Of a stretch of 64,000 nt of DNA, positions 16,759 through 25,095 are shown one piece after another (within the stretch, counting starts at the first letter, position 1; each line of letters begins with the position of its first letter). A program made the translations under genes and the position numbers. Origin of the DNA: Neobacillus mesonae (GTDB lineage Bacteria > Bacillota > Bacilli > Bacillales > Cytobacillaceae); the NCBI RefSeq assembly GCF_001636315.1, contig NZ_KV440949.1, forward strand, positions 63,203 through 127,202, given 5' to 3'. The notes under the pieces were generated by a model. It was not told the DNA's origin. It was given only the letters and a program-made list of their open reading frames with translations, and did no database searches.

Positions 16759-17991
16759 CTATGCTTTTATTGAATGGTCATATACTTGTACATCTAACAT
16801 TTCTAACTGTGATGCTACAACTGTCGTTCCGGTTAGATCTCCTGTTACGTTTGTTGTGGTGTGGCCAATGTCGATGATTGGCCATATAGCGGCTAATATT
16901 GGTACAAGAGTAAGCGGGAGTCCAAGCGTAGACAGTAATACGGTTGACATAACTACTCCTGCACCTTTCACGCCAGCTGCCCCAATCGATAGGACTAGCC
17001 CCAGGAATACAAATTGAATAATCGTCGAAAATGTAATAGGCAGGTCGTACAAATTTGCTGCAAATACAGATATAACACCTAGTGCAACAGCCATTCCATC
17101 CATATTGACAGTTGCACCAAGCGGCAGCGTAAAACCGTAAATTTTCTCCGGTATCCCTAAATTTTTATCGGCCACTCTCATAGAAACCGGAAGTGTAGCA
17201 TTACTTGAAGTAGTACTTGCCGCAACTAATACGGCAGGAGATATATTCCGATAAAACCGAAGTACATTCTTTCGAGCAAGGAATTTTATAAATATAGGAT
17301 AAAAAACACCTAAAACAATAATTAAGGCGATATAATCTGCTAAAATAAAGCGTCCTACCTCCGCGAGCATCTTACTGCCTAAAGTACCGGTCATGTTTGC
17401 AACTAAAGCTAGAATTCCATATGGGGAAATATACATAACGAATTCGGTGATTTTGATCATCAGGTCCGCACTTTCATTCGCAAGCTTTTTCAAACCGCTC
17501 ACACTGTCTCCAAGAACTAGCAGCGCCACCCCTATAATGATTGAAGCAATAATGATTTGAAGCATGTTGGTTTCAGCCATTGCCTTCACAATGTTAGATG
17601 GGAACCATCCGACAATCTGGTTTATAAAACTAAATTCAACATTCTCCACTTTTTGACTGGAATCTAGTAATCCAACGGTCCCTTTTCCCGGATTGATGAT
17701 AAAGGCAATTAATACTCCTACTGCAGTTGCAAGAAGGCTGGTGCAAATAAAATATACACCAATTCTTCCCCCTACTGACCTTACCGCACGAATATCTTCC
17801 ATTTTCGTAATACCAGCAATCAAACAAAAAAACGTTAATGGGACTACAAGAAATTGAAGCAGACTAATAAAAATATCTCCTATAGGCTTTAGCGTTGCTG
17901 CTTTTGGTCCTAACATCAGCCCGAGGACTATTCCTATTAACGCACATATAGCGATCTGGGTATATAATTGTCTCTTAAACCACCATTTCAT
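16759..17991 (-). CDS. Dicarboxylate/amino acid:cation symporter (DAACS)
   Basis: Sodium- or proton-coupled carrier for dicarboxylates or amino acids, 410 residues with about eight hydrophobic segments and two re-entrant loops. Family marks: the serine-rich loop AASTTSSNATLPVSM and the segment GATVNMDGMAV (NMDGT-like motif with the final Thr replaced by Met). GAGGGGGAATAATA precedes ATG 17991. Located between the aminotransferase (56 bases upstream) and the amidase, it is the likely importer of the pathway's substrate. Confidence 0.92.
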   Translation of the reverse strand: MKWWFKRQLYTQIAICALIGIVLGLMLGPKAATLKPIGDIFISLLQFLVVPLTFFCLIAGITKMEDIRAVRSVGGRIGVYFICTSLLATAVGVLIAFIINPGKGTVGLLDSSQKVENVEFSFINQIVGWFPSNIVKAMAETNMLQIIIASIIIGVALLVLGDSVSGLKKLANESADLMIKITEFVMYISPYGILALVANMTGTLGSKMLAEVGRFILADYIALIIVLGVFYPIFIKFLARKNVLRFYRNISPAVLVAASTTSSNATLPVSMRVADKNLGIPEKIYGFTLPLGATVNMDGMAVALGVISVFAANLYDLPITFSTIIQFVFLGLVLSIGAAGVKGAGVVMSTVLLSTLGLPLTLVPILAAIWPIIDIGHTTTNVTGDLTGTTVVASQLEMLDVQVYDHSIKA

Positions 17992-18046
17992 TATTATTCC
18001 CCCTCGTACATTAGAAAATTAATTTTCTACTCTTGGAGAATGAAAT

Positions 18047-19336
18047 CTAGCTGCGATTCTTTTCAACCATTTTTTGAGTGATTATGAGAAACTCTTCGAT
18101 ATCCTCGATGCGATGACAGTGTAATGGTGAGACCCTTATCGCCCCTATCATTCCAAACGACTCTATCATTCTTTTAGAATAAATGCTTGTGGCAACACGC
18201 TCGAATACAATTACGCCTTCCTCTTCATATTGACGGACAGCCTCTTTATAGTCTAAATCTTCTATACTCATAGCAACGATTAAATCCCTTTTGGAAAGGT
18301 CCTTATAATCAAGATGAACCGTTACCCCAGGTATATTTCTTAATCCAGGAATCTTTTCCGTTCCATCAAGCAATGTTTCAAGAAGTCCCCGTTCCTGTAA
18401 AGCAATCCTCTTCATTCCTTCAACGAAAAGACTTCTTCGTTCCTGTTCATTGGAAAATTTACTGCCAATCCAGCAGACATAATCGACTACTTCACTAATA
18501 GCCGCAAAATGGGCTGGTACTGGGCTTCCCAGCTGTAAATCACCATCCGCTTTCCCATATAACCTGTGATGCGGCAGGTTTGCTGCTCTTTCAGAAAGGT
18601 AAGCAATCCCACATCCCCTCACACCAAAAAACTTATACGGTGCAAAGTTAATGGCATCTACAGGTGTTTTTTCAATATCGATGATTCCATGCGGCGCATG
18701 TTGTACAGCATCCACCACAATAAATAAATTAGGCTTTATTTTTCTAGCCTCTTTGACAATTGTCTCAATATCTAATATCGCTCCGGATACATTGGATGCA
18801 TAAATGACGCTAAGGAGACTAGTATTCTCGTCAATAAGTTTTGTTATTTCATCAACATCTACTCCTCCAGTTACTGGGTTTGTATTGGCAACCCGAAGTT
18901 CTCTCCCTAATTTATTGGCGTAAAACTTGGCTGCATCGAAGGCTGATGGATGTTCTAAAGCGGTTGTTACAATGTTTGTTCCTTCCGTATTTTCAGCAAT
19001 TACACCTGTAATCTCAAAGATGGCCTGTGAAGCCGTAAAATAAGTGTTTATACTTCCCTTTTTAGCATTGAAAATCGTTCTCGCATCGTTTATTCCCTTT
19101 TGTTCTACATCTAGTAAATATTTCGAGGTTTCATGATTCCGCTGAGGGCAATTAGGAATTAAATCGATCTGATGAAATACTTCTGTCGCTTTTTTTAAAC
19201 GAAATGACCCCCCGGCATTATCGAAGAAAATTCTTTTCCTTTGCTTTACTGGATCAACATCAATATAGGAAAATTTCTCTCTAATTTCATTCAACAATTC
19301 GTTACTAAATAAGGTCTCACTTTTTAGTTTAGCCAT
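18047..19336 (-). CDS. Class V aminotransferase / cysteine desulfurase-like
   Basis: PLP enzyme of fold type I, 429 residues. The PLP-binding lysine lies in INFAPYKFFGVRGCG; FVVDAVQHAPHG carries the conserved Asp. The sequence is nearer to the isopenicillin-N-epimerase/selenocysteine-lyase-like branch than to NifS/IscS, and I see no desulfurase-specific cysteine loop, so amino-group or C-S lyase chemistry on a small amino acid is more likely than Fe-S assembly. GGAGG stands 9 bases before ATG 19336. Second gene of the leftward operon facing gntR. Confidence 0.85.
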   Translation of the reverse strand: MAKLKSETLFSNELLNEIREKFSYIDVDPVKQRKRIFFDNAGGSFRLKKATEVFHQIDLIPNCPQRNHETSKYLLDVEQKGINDARTIFNAKKGSINTYFTASQAIFEITGVIAENTEGTNIVTTALEHPSAFDAAKFYANKLGRELRVANTNPVTGGVDVDEITKLIDENTSLLSVIYASNVSGAILDIETIVKEARKIKPNLFIVVDAVQHAPHGIIDIEKTPVDAINFAPYKFFGVRGCGIAYLSERAANLPHHRLYGKADGDLQLGSPVPAHFAAISEVVDYVCWIGSKFSNEQERRSLFVEGMKRIALQERGLLETLLDGTEKIPGLRNIPGVTVHLDYKDLSKRDLIVAMSIEDLDYKEAVRQYEEEGVIVFERVATSIYSKRMIESFGMIGAIRVSPLHCHRIEDIEEFLIITQKMVEKNRS

Positions 19337-19354
19337 TTGAACAAACCTCCATTT

Positions 19355-19621
19355 TTAGAAAAATATAGTAAAATTATTCCTCACTTTATAAACAATTTTT
19401 ATAACAATCATTGAAATACTTACGATGAAAAATGATGCAGTTAGAGAGTAGAAACTAAGTAGGTCCGGGGATATTTTGAAATAATCTTCAATATTAATGC
19501 CTTTCATGTAGGCATTAATATTCATGATCATAGTTAGGTAAATTAGGCCGGCGAAGAGATGGAGTGTAAATGAAATTATGAAAGATTGAAAAATGATTTT
19601 TCGAATTCTCAAAGGCATCAT
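19355..19621 (-). CDS. Small membrane protein, unknown
   Basis: 88 residues with a basic N terminus (MMPLRIRKIIF) and two hydrophobic segments, roughly residues 10-35 and 52-75, ending in a basic tail KVRNNFTIFF. AAAGGATG precedes the ATG closely. It starts the leftward operon, 18 bases before the aminotransferase gene. No family recognised; it might be a carrier partner or simply a small membrane peptide. Confidence 0.6.
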   Translation of the reverse strand: MMPLRIRKIIFQSFIISFTLHLFAGLIYLTMIMNINAYMKGINIEDYFKISPDLLSFYSLTASFFIVSISMIVIKIVYKVRNNFTIFF

Positions 19622-19771
19622 CCTTTTTTAGTAATTCTTTAAACCTGCTAAAGTCGATGTTGAGAAATATTTTGTAAGGTTCATACGCGGTATTTGGAAA
19701 GCGCTTTTATTTTACTGAATGACATATTCCCCTCCTTTTTTGATTTTTGTAAAACAAAGTATGATTCTATG

Positions 19772-19798
19772 TGTTATAATGGTCAGACCATTATAACA
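19772..19798. promoter_or_regulatory. 27-bp perfect palindrome, probable GntR (FadR-type) operator
   Basis: TGTTATAATGGTC and its exact mirror flank a central A at 19785. The core TGGTCAGACCA matches the FadR-subfamily consensus TGGTnnnACCA. Each arm contains TATAAT, so a bound protein would cover a -10 box in either direction. It lies between the leftward amino-acid operon and the rightward gntR. Confidence 0.75.
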
Positions 19799-19916
19799 TG
19801 TTATCTATAAACAACTTTACATCACAAATTAATGTTTGTAAATATGGAATTTTCATAATTTTCAAATTTACATTCTGATATTATTCTTCTAAACTAAAAC
19901 AAAAAGGAGTAAAAAA

Positions 19917-20633
19917 ATGAATTTGAAATCGATTCAGAAAAAAAGTTTATCTGAAGAAATAGTTATTCAAATCATTCAGTACATCCGTAATGAAAATTTA
20001 AAAGCTGGTGATAAATTACCTTCCGAAGATCGACTGGTGGAAAAATTTCAAGTCAGTAAAACGGCAGTTCGCGAAGCACTTAGTATTCTAGCGTCAAAAG
20101 GTATACTAGAAAAACGACCGGGGATTGGGAGTATCCTTAGAGAAGTTACTGGAAGCACACTCGTAGAGGATCTGACAACCCAGTTGATTATTAATAAGCA
20201 ATCATTAAGAGAAATTCTAGAGTTCAGAAGAGTGATTGAGGTGGAAGCAGCCTGGCTTGCAGCGGAAAGAGCAACAGAGGAACAAATGAAAAAAATTAAA
20301 GAGGCACATTTAGAGTTGATCCATCAGAATCAAAACGGAGAAATTGGAATTCAAGAAGATTATCGGTTTCATTATTTAATCGTTGTTTCCTCAAACAATT
20401 CTATCTTTGAAACCATATTCAATACAATCTCTTCAAGAATTTTTGAAGCAATCAAAATTACTAAAAAACAATCTGTTATGCTTTCACAGCAATATATTAC
20501 CGAAACTCATGAGGAACATCAACGGATTACCGATGCCATTTTATCAAAGGACCCCAATTCAGCCCGGTTAGAAATGTTAAATCATTTACACAAAAATGAA
20601 GAGAAATTATGGAATAATGAATTGAGTCTATAA
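19917..20633 (+). CDS. GntR/FadR family transcriptional regulator
   Basis: Regulator of 238 residues with an N-terminal winged helix (LKAGDKLPSEDRLVEKFQ, SKTAVREALSILASKG, a basic wing with RPGIGS) and a C-terminal FCD ligand domain; EDYRFHYLI, TETHEEHQRI and the late histidines are suitable metal ligands. AAAAGGAG precedes ATG 19917. A perfect FadR-type palindrome stands 119 bases upstream, between this gene and the divergent aminotransferase/symporter operon, so autoregulation and control of that operon are likely. Confidence 0.93.
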   Translation: MNLKSIQKKSLSEEIVIQIIQYIRNENLKAGDKLPSEDRLVEKFQVSKTAVREALSILASKGILEKRPGIGSILREVTGSTLVEDLTTQLIINKQSLREILEFRRVIEVEAAWLAAERATEEQMKKIKEAHLELIHQNQNGEIGIQEDYRFHYLIVVSSNNSIFETIFNTISSRIFEAIKITKKQSVMLSQQYITETHEEHQRITDAILSKDPNSARLEMLNHLHKNEEKLWNNELSL

Positions 20634-20681
20634 TAAAAGGATGCCAATGCCCCCCTATTTTGTTTATTTAGGAGGATTCCT

Positions 20682-21308
20682 ATGGTTGACAAGGAATATA
20701 CGGTTAAAAGAAGCTTAAGAATGTTTGAACAGGTAGCCAATAGAATTGCTGATTATATTATATCTGAAAACCTTCCAGTTGGGGCTCAAATTCCTACCGA
20801 AAGAGATTTGAGTGTTACATTAGAAGTTAGCAGATCATCGATAAGGGAAGGTCTGCGTGTTTTAGAGCTAATGAAGTTTCTCGAATCCAAACAAGGTGGC
20901 GGCACCTTTGTATCAAAGCCGCCCTATTTCATCATCCCATATTACGAACTAAAGAAAAATCCAGGTTCTGATACTCTCTATCAGTATTATGAAATGTTTT
21001 TAGAAAATTCGCGGTTGATCGTAATTAATTATCTTAAAAAAGCGAAATCAGTCAATCCTGTTGAGCAATGGCTTTATTTAAATGAGACTTGCTCATGGGA
21101 AGCATTCTGTAAACTGCTTGAAAAACTAGGTTCTACAATAGAAAATCCCTTATATTTATCTTTATGGTCAAGCACAAAAACCTTTTTAGAAGGGCACCAT
21201 TATTTTAACAACCTAAAAGACAATATCCCATACGTAGAATTCTTCGAATGTTTTAATAACAAGGATTTAGAAAAGCTAAATCAATTTTTTGACAAATGTT
21301 GTCCTTAA
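20682..21308 (+). CDS. GntR-type winged-helix protein with atypical C-terminal domain
   Basis: The N-terminal 75 residues are a standard GntR DNA-binding domain (PVGAQIPTERDLSVTLEVSR, SSIREGLRVLELMKFL, QGGGTFV). The remaining 130 residues, rich in aromatic and acidic residues, do not show the FCD histidines or a UTRA domain, so the sensor part is unassigned or degenerate. AGGAGGA is well placed before ATG 20682. It follows the FadR-like gene by 48 bases, so the two regulators are probably made together. Confidence 0.85.
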   Translation: MVDKEYTVKRSLRMFEQVANRIADYIISENLPVGAQIPTERDLSVTLEVSRSSIREGLRVLELMKFLESKQGGGTFVSKPPYFIIPYYELKKNPGSDTLYQYYEMFLENSRLIVINYLKKAKSVNPVEQWLYLNETCSWEAFCKLLEKLGSTIENPLYLSLWSSTKTFLEGHHYFNNLKDNIPYVEFFECFNNKDLEKLNQFFDKCCP

Positions 21309-21309
21309 A

Positions 21310-21352
21310 GGTGTCAGGCACCATGTGAAAAATTCACATAGTGCCTAACACC
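21310..21352. repeat. 45-bp palindrome, copy 4
   Basis: Copy with CATAGTGCCTAACACC in the right half. Starts 2 bases after the stop of the second gntR and ends 6 bases before the stop of sdpI: convergent 3' ends. Confidence 0.95.
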
Positions 21353-21357
21353 CAATC

Positions 21358-21984
21358 TTATATTTTGATAAAAAAATAGTAAGAAGAAAAAACAATAGCT
21401 CCCAAGCCACCAAGTAATACGATGATTACATAGTAAAGCAGTAAAGCCGCTGGAATGATTGGGACTAGTATCATGAGTAACCCTAAAACCACAAATACCT
21501 TGCCGCCGAATCGGTGTGTCTTTTTCCAGACATCTTCACTCGCCAAAGTCCACGGTGTGCGAATACCGATAAAATAGTTCGGCTTAAATTTCGGGCTAAA
21601 GTTGCCAATAAAAATAAACAATAGTCCAATTATTTCCGGAATGACATATTTGGGATTTATAAAACCGAGGCTAGTTATCAAATGGACAGCCTGAAAGACG
21701 AATAAAAATAATAGAATTCCGTTCATAATCAAGGCATAGGTGTCTCCGAAACGTTGATAATTGTTCTTCTTTGGGTCAACCTTAGGTAAAAGAATTCTCA
21801 TCAAATAGAATAATAACATTATTCCGGGGAATAAAAATGCCCCATAAGATTTATCTGCAAAGCTATTAGGTTCCCCTCTAAAGTTCCAATGAACACCTAT
21901 CTGGTCCGGTAAATATGGATAGGCAAAACACGTTCCGATCATACTGATGATCAATAACACCAAGCCAAACCAATGCCTTTTCAT
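21358..21984 (-). CDS. sdpI: SdpI family membrane protein (DUF1648)
   Basis: Integral membrane protein of about 208 residues with six hydrophobic segments. The N-terminal DUF1648 block PDQIGVHWNFRGEPN and the later GIRTPWTLASEDVWKKTH segment identify the SdpI family; in Bacillus subtilis SdpI gives immunity to the SdpC toxin and sequesters the repressor SdpR. ATG 21984 follows GGGGAGTGATGAC and starts just after the sdpR stop. No sdpABC toxin genes are visible here, so this is likely a stand-alone sdpRI pair, as is common in Bacillaceae. Confidence 0.9.
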   Translation of the reverse strand: MKRHWFGLVLLIISMIGTCFAYPYLPDQIGVHWNFRGEPNSFADKSYGAFLFPGIMLLFYLMRILLPKVDPKKNNYQRFGDTYALIMNGILLFLFVFQAVHLITSLGFINPKYVIPEIIGLLFIFIGNFSPKFKPNYFIGIRTPWTLASEDVWKKTHRFGGKVFVVLGLLMILVPIIPAALLLYYVIIVLLGGLGAIVFSSYYFFIKI

Positions 21985-21988
21985 GTCA

Positions 21989-22258
21989 TCACTCCCCGTC
22001 ATCCTTCTTTAAAAAATCCATGAACCATGTCACTACGTCTTCAAACACGCTTGTATTTAAAGAGTAAATGACCTGCTGCCCCTTCTTCTCCGCATCGACC
22101 AAGTTTGCTTGCTTCAGTAAATTCAAATGATGCGAAATACTTGGTTTTGTCATGTTAAAATGGTCCGCAATTTCCCCAGCCGATAAATCCTGCTTTTTCA
22201 ACAAATGAAGAATCTTTCTCCTGCTTGGGTCAGACAACGCCTTAAAAGCATCATTCAT
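21989..22258 (-). CDS. sdpR: ArsR-family repressor, SdpR-like
   Basis: Winged-helix repressor of about 89 residues: MNDAFKALSDPSRRKILHLL, then GEIADHFNMTKPSISHHLN and a beta wing with KKGQQVIYSL. No metal-binding ELCV cysteine motif, as in SdpR. I start it at ATG 22258 after GAGGGATTGGC rather than at the longer frame to 22285. Co-transcribed with sdpI. A perfect 22-bp palindrome about 50 bases upstream is the likely autoregulatory operator. Confidence 0.9.
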   Translation of the reverse strand: MNDAFKALSDPSRRKILHLLKKQDLSAGEIADHFNMTKPSISHHLNLLKQANLVDAEKKGQQVIYSLNTSVFEDVVTWFMDFLKKDDGE

Positions 22259-22306
22259 GCCAATCCCTCTTTTCCAGTAAAGCATTTCTGAAAACTTTTG
22301 ATTAGG

Positions 22307-22328
22307 TATTTAGATAATTATCTAAATA
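22307..22328. promoter_or_regulatory. Probable SdpR operator (22-bp perfect palindrome)
   Basis: TATTTAGATAA followed by its exact mirror TTATCTAAATA, just upstream of sdpR. A leftward TTGACA lies at 22352-22357 and the AT-rich -10 region at about 22329-22334 abuts the palindrome. Confidence 0.7.
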
Positions 22329-22351
22329 TATACTATTTCTACCTACACAAA

Positions 22352-22357
22352 TGTCAA
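22352..22357 (-). promoter_or_regulatory. -35 box of the sdpRI promoter
   Basis: Perfect TTGACA on the minus strand; the -10 (AGTATA, 17-base spacer, 22329-22334) is weak and next to the operator palindrome. Confidence 0.5.
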
Positions 22358-22411
22358 TTACCAATTTTGTTGCTTCCAGGTACCATTTAAAAAAGCCGCC
22401 TTTAATGAAAA

Positions 22412-22492
22412 CAGCGGACAAATTTTACAGATATAGTTGAAAAACTGCAGATAAGTTCTTAAAAATTGCAGATATAAATGAAAAAGTGCAAA
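22412..22492. repeat. Degenerate 20-21-bp direct repeats
   Basis: CAGATATAGTTGAAAAACTG, CAGATAAGTTCTTAAAAATTG-like and CAGATATAAATGAAAAAGTG units start at 22428, 22448 and 22469. The period is about two DNA turns. Lies between sdpR and the end of the XRE gene; role unknown. Confidence 0.4.
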
Positions 22493-22582
22493 TGCCTAAT
22501 CCCTTAATGTGTAGGGGAATATCAGAAAGATGCCTTCTTACTAAAGAAAAGCTCCCTATAATGGATTAACGAAATTACTTTA

Positions 22583-23434
22583 TTAATTTTCAACCGAAAC
22601 CCTCTTCATTAATCGCTTTAATTTATTTTCTGTATCTGTTTCCTCTACTGGTGTATAGATACTGCACCGTAAATCCATATCACCTTGTACCTGAAGAGAA
22701 GTTAAATTAAACAACATTTTGCCTACTTTTGCATGTCTGAATTCAATTATCATTTCTGGAGCCTTACTTACTTGACTTTCTTGCCATAAATCCTGAAATT
22801 CTGAATGTGAATAACTCATTTCTTTAATAAATTGGTTGTACCATTCATCGCCTAAATAGTGTCCATAATAGGTACGGAAAATAGCAAGAAAACCTTTCGC
22901 AAAATGTTCCCAATTGACGGCCAATGCTTTAAATTCTTTTCTAGTGAACACTAAACGAATCAAATTTCTTTGATCATTCGGTATTTGGTCAAAATCTAAA
23001 AAAACATGAGCAGCTGCAGGATTCCAGCCCACTATATGGCAATGTCGATCCGTAATGATAGTCGGACAATATGTTAATTCAGTAAGTATTCGCTTTAAAG
23101 AAGGGCTAAGCTCTGATTGATTCTTTTTTTGAATTGAAATTTCTGATTTTGTCTCTAATGTTAGGTCATATAAGTAGTCTCTTTCATCATTATTTAATTG
23201 TAGAGCTGTAGAAATACAATCAAGTATGTTTGAAGAAACTTTTATATCTCTTCCTTGCTCTAGCCATGTATACCAAGTGGTACTTACACCTGCTAATTGT
23301 GCAACCTCTTCTCTTCGTAATCCAGGTGTCCTTCTCCGGGTTCCAGCAGGCAAACCAACAGACTCTGGCTTAATTTGGGCACGCTTAGCTTTTAAGAATG
23401 TCGACAAAGCTTCCAGCCTAGTTTTATCATTCAT
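22583..23434 (-). CDS. XRE-type regulator with MmyB-like ligand domain
   Basis: Transcription factor of 283 residues. Residues 8-75 form a Cro/C1-type helix-turn-helix (TPGLRREEVAQLAGVSTTWY, TWLEQGRDIKVSS); the remainder is the MmyB-like domain (ITDRHCHIVGWNPAAAHVF, YYGHYLGDEW, LRCSIYTPVEE), which in studied members binds fatty acids or similar ligands. It diverges from a fabF paralogue over 121 bases that contain a palindrome, so control of that fatty-acid gene is a reasonable inference that fits the ligand class. Confidence 0.9.
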   Translation of the reverse strand: MNDKTRLEALSTFLKAKRAQIKPESVGLPAGTRRRTPGLRREEVAQLAGVSTTWYTWLEQGRDIKVSSNILDCISTALQLNNDERDYLYDLTLETKSEISIQKKNQSELSPSLKRILTELTYCPTIITDRHCHIVGWNPAAAHVFLDFDQIPNDQRNLIRLVFTRKEFKALAVNWEHFAKGFLAIFRTYYGHYLGDEWYNQFIKEMSYSHSEFQDLWQESQVSKAPEMIIEFRHAKVGKMLFNLTSLQVQGDMDLRCSIYTPVEETDTENKLKRLMKRVSVEN

Positions 23435-23462
23435 TTTTAAAACTCCTCAACTAATCATTTAA

Positions 23463-23523
23463 CCTATTAGTAATTATACCATGATAAACTATCACTTGTA
23501 ATAGGATAAAGGGGATGTAAAAT
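23463..23523 (+). promoter_or_regulatory. fabF promoter with palindromic candidate operator
   Basis: TTGTAA (23496-23501), 16-base spacer, TAAAAT (23518-23523). TGATA-AAC-TATCA is a 13-bp palindrome at 23482-23494 touching the -35 side. CCTATTA at 23463 and TAATAGG at 23499 form an outer inverted pair. Likely target of the divergent XRE/MmyB-like protein. Confidence 0.5.
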
Positions 23524-23555
23524 ACAAGTAAATTATTTTTTTGGAGGGATGAAAA

Positions 23556-24791
23556 GTGGAAAGAGTTGTGATTACCGGTATGGGGATAGTGTCACCTATA
23601 GGAAACAACGTCCAAACATTTTGGAACAATTTAATTAACGGGGAATCTGGTTTATCCACTATCGATACATTTGATGTTACTAATCATAAGACAAAAATTG
23701 CAGGTATCGTCCAAGATTTTGATGCAGATGAAGTTTTAGGAAAGAACGAAGCTAGACGTTTAGATCGTTTTTGTCAATTTGCTTTAGCTGCAGCTGAACA
23801 AGCTTGGATAGATTCTAAGTTAGACCTAGATCGTATAGATGTAGAAAGGTTAGGCGTATATGTAGGTTCTGGTATAGGGGGTATTGAAACCTTGATTGAA
23901 AATATTGATGTTCTTAGACAGAAGGGGCCAAGAAGAGTTAGCCCGACCCTAGTACCTGCCATGATTTCTAATGCTGCTGCAGCACAAATTAGTATCAAGT
24001 GGAACGCAATGGGACCTTCTATGTCGCCCGTTTCTGCTTGTGCTATTGGAAATACAGCTATTGGTGAAGCCTTTAGAATAATTCGTTCTGGAGAAGTTGA
24101 CATTGTGTTCGCAGGTGGAACAGAGGCAGCTATAACAGACTTATCAGTTGCAAGCTTTGGTAATGCTACAGCATTATCAACAAGAAACGATGATCCTACT
24201 AAAGCTAGTCGTCCATTTGATGAGAATCGAGATGGATTTGTCATGTCAGAAGGAGCTGGAATTCTAATCTTAGAATCTTTATCTCATGCTTTACGTAGAG
24301 AGGCAAAGATTTATGCAGAAGTCATTGGATATGGTGCAAGTTCAGACGCACACCATATCGTAGCTACACATCCGGAAGGTAAAGGGGCCTATCTTGCAAT
24401 GAGATCAGCTTTAAAAAATGCAAATATATCACCTGAAGAAATTGATGTTATTAGTGCCCATGCAACAAGTACAAAAGTGGGAGACATCTCCGAAACGATG
24501 GCTATCAAGCAGCTGTTTGGTAAACAAGCTTATCAGATTCCAGTAACAGCTAATAAATCTATGATCGGTCATATGTTAGGGGCAGCAGGCGGGGTTGAAG
24601 CAATTGCTTTAGCAATGAGTTTAAAGGAAGGTATAATTCCTCCAACAATTAACTTAGAAAATCCTGATCCATTATGTGATCTCGATTATGTACCATCTAT
24701 TGCTCGCCAAGTGAAAATAAATACGGGTCTGTCTAACTCATTCGGTTTCGGAGGTCATAATGCTGCAATTGTTTTAAGGAAATACGAGTGA
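23556..24791 (+). CDS. fabF: Beta-ketoacyl-ACP synthase II (FabF paralogue)
   Basis: Condensing enzyme of type II fatty-acid synthesis; joins malonyl-ACP to an acyl chain. The catalytic set is complete: C162 in PVSACAIGN, H302 in SAHATSTKVGD, K334 and H339 in NKSMIGHMLGA. Length 411 is normal. Start GTG 23556 has GGAGGG 7 bases upstream. It is not next to fabH or other fab genes, so it is probably a second copy besides the housekeeping one; pairing with a dedicated MmyB-like regulator suggests conditional use, for example membrane adjustment or tolerance of FabF inhibitors (inference). Confidence 0.93.
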   Translation: MERVVITGMGIVSPIGNNVQTFWNNLINGESGLSTIDTFDVTNHKTKIAGIVQDFDADEVLGKNEARRLDRFCQFALAAAEQAWIDSKLDLDRIDVERLGVYVGSGIGGIETLIENIDVLRQKGPRRVSPTLVPAMISNAAAAQISIKWNAMGPSMSPVSACAIGNTAIGEAFRIIRSGEVDIVFAGGTEAAITDLSVASFGNATALSTRNDDPTKASRPFDENRDGFVMSEGAGILILESLSHALRREAKIYAEVIGYGASSDAHHIVATHPEGKGAYLAMRSALKNANISPEEIDVISAHATSTKVGDISETMAIKQLFGKQAYQIPVTANKSMIGHMLGAAGGVEAIALAMSLKEGIIPPTINLENPDPLCDLDYVPSIARQVKINTGLSNSFGFGGHNAAIVLRKYE

Positions 24792-24813
24792 ATAAGAATA
24801 AACTTTCTTTCGT

Positions 24814-24848
24814 AAATCTAACCGTTTCTTAAGGAAACGGTTAGATTT
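24814..24848. terminator. Strong hairpin between fabF and the phhA relic
   Basis: AAATCTAACCGTTTC and its exact mirror over a 5-base loop (15-bp stem). Terminates fabF; for the leftward relic it marks the point where the gene is cut off. Confidence 0.85.
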
Positions 24849-25077
24849 ATTTCGGTGATAGAGCTTCATTCATATCATGAACATTCGGTATTTTTTCTAT
24901 TGAAATACCCGAGGATTCCTCCTGTGTATGCCGGATGAGCGGAATTTTTTAAAAAATAATGGTTTTGTCTCATCACATAACGCCAAACGGCCTGATCAAT
25001 GGCTGTAAATTTTCCTACTGTTGGTTCACAACATATTTTTGTAAGTGTTTCGGAATTCTTGCTGCTGTTTTTTCCAT
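24847..25077 (-). pseudogene. Remnant of phenylalanine 4-monooxygenase (N-terminal part)
   Basis: Starting at ATG 25077 (AAAGGAGAGG upstream) the frame reads MEKTAARIPKHLQKYVVNQQ then stops. Shifting by one base at that point restores GKFTAIDQAVWRYVMRQN, then HYFLKNSAHPAYTGG; a second shift near 24920 gives SGISIEKIPNVHDMNEALSP before a stop at 24847. This order matches the N terminus of bacterial phenylalanine/aromatic amino acid hydroxylases. Two frameshifts plus loss of the catalytic domain make it dead. A complete T-box leader still stands in front. Confidence 0.8.
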
Positions 25078-25095
25078 TTGCTATTCCTCTCCTTT

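Noticed and set aside
21358..22258. Complete sdp killing-factor locus
   Set aside because: Only sdpR and sdpI are present; no sdpA, sdpB or sdpC-like gene is in the window.
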